Positions 8,128-14,330 of a stretch of DNA of 47,682 nucleotides are shown in pieces. The notes under the pieces were generated by a model, which saw only the letters and a program-made list of their open reading frames with translations, ran no database searches and had not been told where the DNA came from. The translations under genes were made by a program, and so were the position numbers. The stretch's first letter is position 1. The number at the start of each line of letters is the position of its first letter. The stretch is from Candidatus Nealsonbacteria bacterium (GTDB lineage Bacteria > Patescibacteriota > Minisyncoccia > Minisyncoccales > JAGGXC01), in assembly GCA_026396195.1 (NCBI GenBank), contig JAPLXH010000007.1, forward strand, positions 99,006 through 146,687, read 5' to 3'.

Positions 8128-9081
8128 TCAGTTTACTTGGTTCGTTGGAAACCCTTTCAAAAAGCTCTCGATATTACCAACGAAAATTTCCTGTTTTGCT
8201 ATTCTTGCCTCTTTTGTTATGTAGGCAATTGGCGGATAAATTATGCAATTTTTGAATTTTGAGAGCTTGTTTATATTTTCTTGAGACATCTCATCAGAGT
8301 GGTCTAAGATAAACGTTATATCTCCCTTGTTTAACCTTTCCGCTAAAGCGTCAATATCTACTAATTCCATTGGTGCGGTATTAATCACAATAGCTCCTTC
8401 CTTAATCTTTTGAATCCTTTTTTTGTCCAAGAAATTTTCAGTATCTTTAACTTGGGCAAAATGCAGTGAAAGAAAATCGCATTTTGGAATCAAATTGTCT
8501 ACGTCCTCGTATTTTATACCCCTTAACTCAAACTCCTCTCTTCTGTTTATGTTCCAATACCTGACATCTGCACTAAAACCCAAAGCTATTTCTGCGACCC
8601 TACCGCCAATCTTTCCTAAACCTAAAACTCCGAATATCTTGTCTTTGATTTCAATGGCTGAAAAACCAACTTCAGAATAATTTCCTTCTCCTGCCTGTTT
8701 CTTTCCTTTTTCTGTTTCTCTAATATGTTCTAAGATTATGGCAAAAACAAATTCTGCAACTGATTCAGTTGCATATCCTGGGATATTACAGACAAGAATT
8801 CCTTTGCTTTTTGCATAATCAACATCAATCTTCCCATAGGCGGTAGCCAGCACGTCAATATATTTTAAGTTGGGCGCGCTATCTATTATTTCCTTATTAA
8901 CCACTACTCCAAATCCTGTAAGCAGACAATCGGTGTCAGCTAGTTCGTCTTTAATCTCGGAGCTATCTTTATCGCAACTGACTATTTTTTCGGTCAGCGC
9001 TTCAATTCTTTGCCAATATACGGAATCCACTGCAAATTTCTTAATTCCGATAGTGAGAATTTTTTTGAATTTAGTATCCAT
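8128..9081 (-). CDS. D-isomer 2-hydroxyacid dehydrogenase homologue lacking catalytic residues
   Basis: A 317-aa protein with both halves of the D-2-hydroxyacid dehydrogenase fold: an N-terminal substrate-like domain (AYGKIDVDYAKSKGILVCNIP, TESVAEFVFAIIL) and a Rossmann domain with GLGKIG (154-159). The usual catalytic Arg of the NTAR motif is Pro237 (NTAPMELVD), and the catalytic His of the TPH motif is Pro284 (IYPPIAY). The region of the third residue, Glu, reads ILDHSDEM with Asp263 at the expected position. NAD binding is plausible but normal dehydrogenase chemistry is not. It may be a sensor, a regulator or a divergent enzyme. It is preceded by a terminator-promoter module on its own strand. 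Confidence 0.8.
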   Translation of the reverse strand: MDTKFKKILTIGIKKFAVDSVYWQRIEALTEKIVSCDKDSSEIKDELADTDCLLTGFGVVVNKEIIDSAPNLKYIDVLATAYGKIDVDYAKSKGILVCNIPGYATESVAEFVFAIILEHIRETEKGKKQAGEGNYSEVGFSAIEIKDKIFGVLGLGKIGGRVAEIALGFSADVRYWNINRREEFELRGIKYEDVDNLIPKCDFLSLHFAQVKDTENFLDKKRIQKIKEGAIVINTAPMELVDIDALAERLNKGDITFILDHSDEMSQENINKLSKFKNCIIYPPIAYITKEARIAKQEIFVGNIESFLKGFPTNQVN

Positions 9082-9088
9082 ATTACTT

Positions 9089-9127
9089 ATCTTATTCTAC
9101 CAAAAAATCGCCTGATTGGCGATTAGA
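9089..9127 (-). promoter_or_regulatory. Terminator hairpin fused to an extended -10 promoter
   Basis: On the - strand, AATCGCC pairs with GGCGATT, then TTTTTTGGTAGAATAA, giving a T-tract that runs directly into TGGTAGAAT (an extended -10 type). The start codon follows within about 15 nt. The same module precedes the gene at 28103. Confidence 0.6.
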
Positions 9128-9423
9128 TAGTTAGTACGGTTTTTTATCCATAATTTATCAGCCGAAATTGTGCAATTATCATAGTAGCATTAGCCCAGTT
9201 TTGCCATATACACTACCCATACATCCAAAACATTAAATTCCGCTAAAATGCTCTCGCGTAGGTATACGTGTTTAATCAGAGCATAACAGTGTTATAAAGA
9301 ATACTGTTAAAAGGGGGTACTCTCGTCCTTCTCGAGCCCTTCGTGGTGCAATTTTGATTTTGGGTAGTGGGAGTTTTGAAAAAGCCCTTTTTATTCGCGG
9401 CGGGGAAGACCTAAATTACACGA
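9128..9423. other. Intergenic stretch with one repeat copy
   Basis: I see no gene here. It holds the left copy of a 15-bp direct repeat (9275-9289) and a small inverted repeat (AACAGT...ACTGTT, about 9285-9306). There is also a GC-richer patch (about 9315-9345 and 9400-9410) without clear structure. Confidence 0.5.
9275..9289. repeat. 15-bp direct repeat, left copy
   Basis: ATCAGAGCATAACAG, identical to 12696-12710. The two copies bracket the HEPN/helical-repeat gene pair. The GCATAA core next to TTATAA resembles half-sites of Xer/dif sequences, but the match is loose. Confidence 0.6.
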
Positions 9424-10509
9424 CTAAACCTTGTCGAAAGCTTTTGACTTTGGCATAAGCGAAAGAATTTTCTCTGTCTCTTCAAGTACTTTCTTCCTTA
9501 GTTCAATATCTATAATTGACTGTTCAAGTAGATTGATAACTGTTTTTATATCCCCAAACATAGCCGATTGCAACCTTACGAGTTGAGCCAAATATAAATA
9601 TGCAACAAGTGCCCAGCGCACATATTCTTTCTGCTTATAGAGAAGGCCGAAATCTGGAATGGGTAAATTATTATTAGCGGTTTTACTATCTTTCGCAATT
9701 TGAGCAAAAAATGAACCGTGCACGAACGCACTTCGCTGGGTATAGAGTTCCTTAATATCTTCCTCAATCGAAGGAAATCTGTAAGACAAAAGCGTTGCTA
9801 TCCGTTTACGTAATCTATACCCAATCTCTTCATTTTTCGCCTTCTCCGCTGTGAATAAAGATTCTAAGATTGTTGCCATTTCCGCAGATTCTCTCTGCCA
9901 ACCGAACGAACTTTTCTCATTCTCGTAATCTTTTAGGCCAGTATATAGGAACGCGGCTACAAATAATCTCCAATCTTCTTCTTCCCACTTTTGTATACGG
10001 TCTAAGTACCAGCTACCATATTTTGATTGTTCAAATAAGGTTTTATAAAAAGTTACAAACTCTTTTGTTTTGAATATGGAGTGGTCTTGGGTATGAAAAT
10101 AAATAAGTGGGTCTTTTTTTGAATCTTGCTTCATTATGCCCATATCATTTACGGAGAAAAGTGGGTAAAGAAAATTTGGTGAATATAAATTAAAAAGAAA
10201 CATAGTTTCCGTGTGGGCGAAACCTCCTTCTTCAAGTGTGTCGGGAACAAGCAAGCCCCACGAAGATTTCTCGTAAAGTTTTTTATTTATTCCGAAAATT
10301 CCTCCTATTGATTTGTCCTCAACTATATAGTTAGGGAGAACATTCTGATTTACGGGAGGTATTTTCTTTTTGATTTCCTCGGAAAATTCGTCAAGATTTA
10401 ATTTCTTCAGATTCCAACACTCGTAACCATCCTGTATTTCAAAGATTTTTTCTGGTTGTTCTATCTCTTTGCCCGTGAATGCGAAAAACATTATTTTTGT
10501 TCTGCTCAT
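9424..10509 (-). CDS. ApeA-like HEPN domain protein, candidate defence RNase
   Basis: About 361 aa from ATG 10509; an in-frame ATG at 10530 would overlap the upstream gene. The N-terminal half is mixed alpha/beta and unrecognised. The C-terminal half fits an ApeA-type HEPN domain: LESLFTAEKAKNEEIGYRLR, RIATLL, then the Rx4H motif in YTQRSAFVHGS (Arg259 and His264 counted from 10509). Rx4-6H is the RNase active-site signature of HEPN proteins and is often found in anti-phage and toxin systems. The start lies 1 nt after the upstream stop, so the two are translated as a pair. Base composition is richer in GC than the core genes. The molecular target is unknown. Confidence 0.75.
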   Translation of the reverse strand: MSRTKIMFFAFTGKEIEQPEKIFEIQDGYECWNLKKLNLDEFSEEIKKKIPPVNQNVLPNYIVEDKSIGGIFGINKKLYEKSSWGLLVPDTLEEGGFAHTETMFLFNLYSPNFLYPLFSVNDMGIMKQDSKKDPLIYFHTQDHSIFKTKEFVTFYKTLFEQSKYGSWYLDRIQKWEEEDWRLFVAAFLYTGLKDYENEKSSFGWQRESAEMATILESLFTAEKAKNEEIGYRLRKRIATLLSYRFPSIEEDIKELYTQRSAFVHGSFFAQIAKDSKTANNNLPIPDFGLLYKQKEYVRWALVAYLYLAQLVRLQSAMFGDIKTVINLLEQSIIDIELRKKVLEETEKILSLMPKSKAFDKV

Positions 10510-10510
10510 A

Positions 10511-12610
10511 TTATTTTGTCCAATCAACATCTTGTAGAAGAGGATTTACGGTTTTCATCTCGTCATAAATAACCTTAAAAGCTTTCTTCATTTCCTTCTT
10601 ATGCTCGGCTGGTACAAGTTGGTATGTACCAAAAATAATCGCGATGTTTCCAATATAAATTTGCTTTTCCGCCATCCAGATGTTTTTAAGACGGCCAACT
10701 ACTGCCAAAAGCCGTTTTGGCTCTTTAGCGAGAATAGGCAACACTTCTTCTGTTCCCTCTATGTAATACTGATAACCATCTTTTGGCTTGGTTTTGAGAT
10801 AATTTTCGAGAGATTCAAGTGCTCGCTCATACAAAACCGCCGCATCGTCTGGTACAGTTTTTGATAATTCTTCAATAATAAGCGCCAATTTAGTCATAGC
10901 GCCACTGGCATACTTACCTTCAAGAAATAATGGTAAATACTCCTTGATTACTTCATAGGGTAGGACTTTGTCCACCAAAATTTTCCAAAGATGCCACGCG
11001 ATAGAATCACTTATTGAAGGTGCACCATTTTTTATCTGTTCTTTCAAGAGTGCAATAAATTTATCGGGGTTGAACTTTCCACCGTAATACTGGGAATCGG
11101 CTTCGCGAAATAGCGCAAAATACACAACAAATGCAGCAAGGTCGTTATTCACTTCGTCGTCGTTCGTTGCCAAAAATAAGTTGAGCATTTCTTCTGCCTC
11201 GTCTTCGTTCAAATCACGAACCTTATTAAATATCTGGAGAAGTGCCTCCATAACACGCGCGTAAGACCTATTAGCGCGGATAGTATCAAGAGCCAACTGA
11301 CGAATATATTGTCTTTCGTCGTCTTTCCAAGTAAATGCCGAACCATCTTGGTTACGCGTCGCGCGTCTTCGTCCCCAAAGCTCGATAAGCATAAAAGATG
11401 CCTGTATGCGAATATAAAGATTGTCTTCTTTAAGGTATCTCGTCATTATGTCAATAATTTCCGTATAGTATTGTGGCTGATTCTTTGCTACCATTTTCAT
11501 CATTAACCAGCAAAGATGTCCCCTTACCGTTGTTATGATGTTTGCATCCTCTCCACGTAAAATCCGTGTGTGATAATTGAATTCTCCTTTAGGGTCATCT
11601 TTATCGTTTGTGCCATCTGGATTAGGACTTGGGTCATTGTGTAATTGTCTAACAATCCATAAAGCTTCATCGATTAAATCCTTTGCGAGCAATTCCTCTC
11701 CAAAAGAAATTAGATTTTCCTTCGCGCCGTCATCAGCAAGCCAATTTATGCTTCCAGTAAGGGATGTAACCGTTTTCACATAATCGAAAGCTTCCTGCTT
11801 CTTATCGCCAAGTTGATAGCGCATATATTGGAGCATCAACTGTGTCGCTGGTAAGCCAGCGATTGGCTGTTTACCTTTAATAGCATCTACAACGGAGCGG
11901 TCGTATACTAAAGCAAATTGTCCTTCTCGTGCCTCAAAGAACATTTTGTCTACGTTTTGAAACTCGGAGAAATCGAATCCAGAAAGCGCACGAATTGTAT
12001 CGTTTCCATCTACAAACATAGCCCAACTAACTACCAGCAAGATTCTTTCGTGGTCTTGAACTGATACTTGCTGGTTTTTCTTTGGAAGTTTTTCTGCAAG
12101 ACGAGCCGCTGCTGTCCCGTGCGGGTCAATACTTCTTGCGCCAGAATGAGAAGAAAAAACGACAGTATCAAGGTCTTTGAATCTATGAAACTCAAAACCG
12201 CCATACTTAAATTTTTCAACCTCACTGTTGTTTTTTATAGCTTGCTCAAGCTCGATTGCGAGCTTACTTGAATAAGCGGGTATTTCTTTCTTTTTGATTG
12301 TAAACTCTGGAGTAGAAATTAGATATCCTTTCACGCCCCGATTCAAAAGTTCTTTTTTCAAATGGTCAATCATTGACCCCCAAACCTTCCCTCTTGCCAA
12401 ATCTTCACCGCTTTCAACGAGACGAAAAATCTCGGCAGCAACTTTTGTGCCGTCTTGTGCTTGAAGCTGATAATCGAAGTTCTCGCCAGTTGTGAGATTA
12501 ACTACCACATCCCTTCCCGTAATTGCATATGTTGTGGAGCGCTCTTCTCCTAAATACTTTCTGAACCTTTCGATAGCTTCTTCTTCCCATTGTTCTTTTG
12601 CTTTAGGCAT
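10511..12610 (-). CDS. Large alpha-helical repeat protein with a nuclease-like N-terminus, paired with the HEPN protein
   Basis: A 699-aa protein that I do not recognise as a named family. The first 100 residues look alpha/beta and contain NFDYQLQAQDGTKVAAEIFRL, where Asp46 and Glu60 are spaced like part of a PD-(D/E)XK nuclease core, but the usual Lys after Glu is missing. From about residue 180 to the end it is almost entirely helical with many Leu/Ala-rich helix pairs (for example YIRIQASFMLIELWG, YARVMEALLQIFNKV), suggesting a HEAT/ARM-like solenoid. It is the first gene of a tight two-gene operon with the HEPN protein and carries GC-richer codons than flanking chromosomal genes. A role as sensor or scaffold for the HEPN effector is inference. 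Confidence 0.65.
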   Translation of the reverse strand: MPKAKEQWEEEAIERFRKYLGEERSTTYAITGRDVVVNLTTGENFDYQLQAQDGTKVAAEIFRLVESGEDLARGKVWGSMIDHLKKELLNRGVKGYLISTPEFTIKKKEIPAYSSKLAIELEQAIKNNSEVEKFKYGGFEFHRFKDLDTVVFSSHSGARSIDPHGTAAARLAEKLPKKNQQVSVQDHERILLVVSWAMFVDGNDTIRALSGFDFSEFQNVDKMFFEAREGQFALVYDRSVVDAIKGKQPIAGLPATQLMLQYMRYQLGDKKQEAFDYVKTVTSLTGSINWLADDGAKENLISFGEELLAKDLIDEALWIVRQLHNDPSPNPDGTNDKDDPKGEFNYHTRILRGEDANIITTVRGHLCWLMMKMVAKNQPQYYTEIIDIMTRYLKEDNLYIRIQASFMLIELWGRRRATRNQDGSAFTWKDDERQYIRQLALDTIRANRSYARVMEALLQIFNKVRDLNEDEAEEMLNLFLATNDDEVNNDLAAFVVYFALFREADSQYYGGKFNPDKFIALLKEQIKNGAPSISDSIAWHLWKILVDKVLPYEVIKEYLPLFLEGKYASGAMTKLALIIEELSKTVPDDAAVLYERALESLENYLKTKPKDGYQYYIEGTEEVLPILAKEPKRLLAVVGRLKNIWMAEKQIYIGNIAIIFGTYQLVPAEHKKEMKKAFKVIYDEMKTVNPLLQDVDWTK

Positions 12611-12738
12611 TTTATCGACGCTTTTATTTTATGCTGGTTAATGAATAAGGTCAATTTCTATCGGAGCTTATTTCCAACTGTGGATGAATTTCTATATCAG
12701 AGCATAACAGACGATAACTTTCTATAACCGTCGGGTCA
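12611..12738. other. Short intergenic stretch upstream of the HEPN cassette
   Basis: It holds the leader of the - strand cassette and the right copy of the direct repeat. I do not see a clear promoter for the cassette. Confidence 0.45.
12696..12710. repeat. 15-bp direct repeat, right copy
   Basis: ATCAGAGCATAACAG, 86 nt upstream of the cassette's first codon, identical to 9275-9289. Confidence 0.6.
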
Positions 12739-12768
12739 TTGACACTAAAATTTGGTGTTTGGTATAAT
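12739..12768 (+). promoter_or_regulatory. Consensus sigma-70 promoter with operator-like palindrome
   Basis: Perfect TTGACA (12739-12744), an 18-nt spacer and perfect TATAAT (12763-12768). The spacer contains ACACTAAA-a-TTTGGTGT (12742-12758), a near-perfect palindrome suited to a repressor such as the HTH protein encoded nearby. No ORF starts soon after, so the product is the structured RNA below. Confidence 0.75.
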
Positions 12769-12774
12769 TAAATT

Positions 12775-12915
12775 AGGTTACATAGCGTCGAGAGAAAACG
12801 ACGACTACAAATTTCGTAACTGCCAATAAAATTGTATCCGTTTCTGCGGTAGCGCGGAGAACACTCCATAAACTATCCCAGAGTCGTTTTACAATTTTAC
12901 GGGCAGTTTTTATTT
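12775..12915 (+). ncRNA. Candidate structured non-coding RNA (element A)
   Basis: About 140 nt downstream of a consensus promoter without an evident ORF. A 5' hairpin (CGTCG 12786-12790 with CGACG 12799-12803) is followed by a long closing stem: AACTGCC (12818-12824) with GGCAGTT (12902-12908), a 2x2 internal loop, then TAAAATTGTA (12827-12836) with TACAATTTTA (12890-12899). Inside are small hairpins CCG-tttctg-CGG and GGAG-aaca-CTCC. The closing stem is followed by TTTTATTTA, so it can act as the terminator. No known RNA family was recognised. Confidence 0.6.
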
Positions 12916-12932
12916 AGCTCGTTAATTAAGAT

Positions 12933-13029
12933 GGCGGGATTCCACTTGGAAAATTACGCAAAAGCCCTCTGCTGGCTTCGCGGGTCGCCAACTCCAAGTG
13001 GAAACCCGCCGAGCCAATAGCGGGCTTTT
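12933..13029 (+). promoter_or_regulatory. Long-stem leader with alternative terminator-like fold (element B)
   Basis: GGCGGG-a-TTCCACTTGGA (12933-12950) pairs with TCCAAGTGGAA-a-CCCGCC (12993-13010), 17 bp with one symmetric mismatch. The 42-nt loop holds a further hairpin (AAGCC/GGCTT). The last CCCGC can instead pair with GCGGG at 13020-13024, followed by CTTTTATG, where ATG is the start codon of the next ORF. The two folds exclude each other, as in an attenuator. Confidence 0.5.
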
Positions 13030-13209
13030 ATGTTAAGCGAAGAAGCATTGCAAAATTTTAAGAAGGTTTGGAAAGAAGAATTTGGAGAGGAAATCCCCGA
13101 TGATTTAGCGGTAGAAGAAGCCGTAAATCTTTTAACATTTTATAAGGTCATACATCGTCCAATCCGTAAGGACTGGCTTGATGAGAATGAAGATGGAAAA
13201 AATAAATGA
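13030..13209 (+). CDS. Small acidic conserved-looking ORF
   Basis: A 59-aa frame starting MLSEEALQNFKKVWKEEFGE and continuing with a predicted helix pair (AVEEAVNLLTFYKV) and the end IHRPIRKDWLDENEDG. The function is unknown. I recall similar short acidic proteins near recombinases in CPR genomes, but cannot name a family. It starts exactly at the end of structured element B, without a Shine-Dalgarno sequence, and overlaps the start of the HTH gene by about 29 nt, suggesting translational coupling. Confidence 0.6.
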   Translation: MLSEEALQNFKKVWKEEFGEEIPDDLAVEEAVNLLTFYKVIHRPIRKDWLDENEDGKNK

Positions 13210-13960
13210 CATTTTGAATAAGAAAAAATGGCGGCCAAAACTGGATTCCCTTGATGGTTTACCAATAAGACCTTCAGTAAAACGAACGAGGTTGTATTTG
13301 GATAATGAATACTTTGAAAAAGGATACGGAGCTTTATTCCCTCATAGTGTTACGACGGTTTATTGTATCCTTGCGAGACGTGCAAGACACGAGACCCAAA
13401 TCTGCTATCCAGCCGCACAAGATATTATGGGGCTCGGAGGAATAACGAACAGAAACACTATATTTAAGGCGTTCAAAATACTCGAAGCGTATGATATTTT
13501 AGCCATCGTTCGACGCTCAAAAGGGCGCGTACCGAACGTATATGCTTTACTCGATTCATCCCATTGGAAACCTATCAACAGTATCAATTTTGAAACCGTT
13601 ATGGACTCGATAAGGAAGAAAAGAACAGTATCAAAAACAGATAGTCAACAGTTACAAAATCAACAAGCTAACAGTGGCACAGATGATACACGAAGTCATA
13701 TAACAAAGTCAGATAATGAAATCAGTGAAAAAATTAAAAAAATTTCAATTAAAGGAACAGAACTACTGCAACGTCTGTCGCCAATAGCAAAGTCAGTGGT
13801 ATCTCCTTGCTTCAGTGAAGACGATATAATCGGTTCTTTGGAGGAACTTGTCGCAGGTGGTAACAAAGTTGAAGAAATTGGCTATAAACTAATAATTGAA
13901 GCACTACGGCGTCGCGGCGCGATACCGATAAAAGAATTGCCGTCGTGGCTTAAAATTTAG
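13181..13960 (+). CDS. Helix-turn-helix protein, possible replication or regulatory protein of the island
   Basis: About 259 aa. Residues roughly 45-125 form a winged-helix type pattern: ALFPHSVTTVYCILARRA, CYPAAQDIMGLGGI, NRNTIFKAFKILEAYDILAI, then GRVPNVYALLD, similar to HTH_36-like domains found in phage and plasmid replication proteins and regulators. The middle (about 145-190) is polar and probably disordered; the C-terminus is a second small helical domain (EDDIIGSLEELVAGG, IIEALRRRGAIPI). Several starts are possible (TTG 13178, ATG 13181, 13187, 13193), and ATG 13181 is chosen without strong evidence. It may bind the palindrome in the upstream promoter. Confidence 0.65.
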   Translation: MRMKMEKINDILNKKKWRPKLDSLDGLPIRPSVKRTRLYLDNEYFEKGYGALFPHSVTTVYCILARRARHETQICYPAAQDIMGLGGITNRNTIFKAFKILEAYDILAIVRRSKGRVPNVYALLDSSHWKPINSINFETVMDSIRKKRTVSKTDSQQLQNQQANSGTDDTRSHITKSDNEISEKIKKISIKGTELLQRLSPIAKSVVSPCFSEDDIIGSLEELVAGGNKVEEIGYKLIIEALRRRGAIPIKELPSWLKI

Positions 13961-13989
13961 TTGTTTATGAGTAATTTTTATAGTATAAT
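13961..13989 (+). promoter_or_regulatory. Promoter upstream of hairpin element C
   Basis: TTGTTT (13961-13966), 17-nt spacer, perfect TATAAT (13984-13989). Transcription would start at the foot of the hairpin at 13996. Confidence 0.6.
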
Positions 13990-13995
13990 TAAGCT

Positions 13996-14132
13996 GCGTC
14001 CTACAATTTCGTACAAACCACGAGGTATTTCTTTAGTGCAGGAAGGGGCTAATTGTCCGTCTTCCACTAAAGATGCCCTCGTGGTGTCTGAAATTGTGGG
14101 ACGCAAGGCGGCAGTTAGTCCCTTTTTGCGTT
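13996..14132 (+). ncRNA. Candidate structured RNA or leader with a very long hairpin (element C)
   Basis: GCGTCC, ACAATTTC, ACCACGAGG and CTTTAGTG on the left arm (13996-14038) pair in order with CACTAAAG, CCTCGTGGT, GAAATTGT and GGACGC on the right arm (14065-14104), about 31 bp with small internal loops and a 26-nt apical loop. A second small hairpin (ACGCAA/TTGCGT, 14101-14132) competes for the outer right arm just before the next ORF. The apparent 60-aa frame across it is only the palindrome read through. Confidence 0.6.
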
Positions 14133-14147
14133 ATAAAAGTTAAAAAT

Positions 14148-14330
14148 ATGAAATACAACACAATAGCAAAAATCTGCGGTGTAATTGTCTTTCTCGATAT
14201 GGCTTATATGCTTTATGCCGAGGGCAGTCATTTTACGTGGACAGTGTTCTTTGTGTTCACTGTGCTCGCGATTTTATTCAATACGCTTGATAAAAATAAT
14301 AGCAATGGCAGACAACAACCCAAAAATTAA
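14148..14330 (+). CDS. Small two-helix membrane protein
   Basis: A 60-aa hydrophobic protein, MKYNTIAKICGVIVFLDM followed by a second membrane segment around TWTVFFVFTVLAILF and a polar tail. The ATG at 14148 is preferred over upstream starts because it puts the first membrane helix at the N-terminus. Its 3' end overlaps the recombinase start by 26 nt. No family recognised. Confidence 0.5.
   Translation: MKYNTIAKICGVIVFLDMAYMLYAEGSHFTWTVFFVFTVLAILFNTLDKNNSNGRQQPKN

Noticed and set aside
10511-12610. Calling the 699-aa protein a restriction endonuclease
   Set aside because: Only Asp46 and Glu60 hint at a PD-(D/E)XK core; the catalytic Lys is missing and no methylase is nearby.
12739-14132. 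Retron, integron attC array or IS607/TnpB guide RNA
   Set aside because: No reverse transcriptase, integron integrase or TnpB gene is nearby, and no attC core sites are visible. The RNAs remain unassigned.
13961-14143. 60-aa ORF across the hairpin region
   Set aside because: It is the long palindrome read as protein; the promoter and stem arms explain the sequence better.
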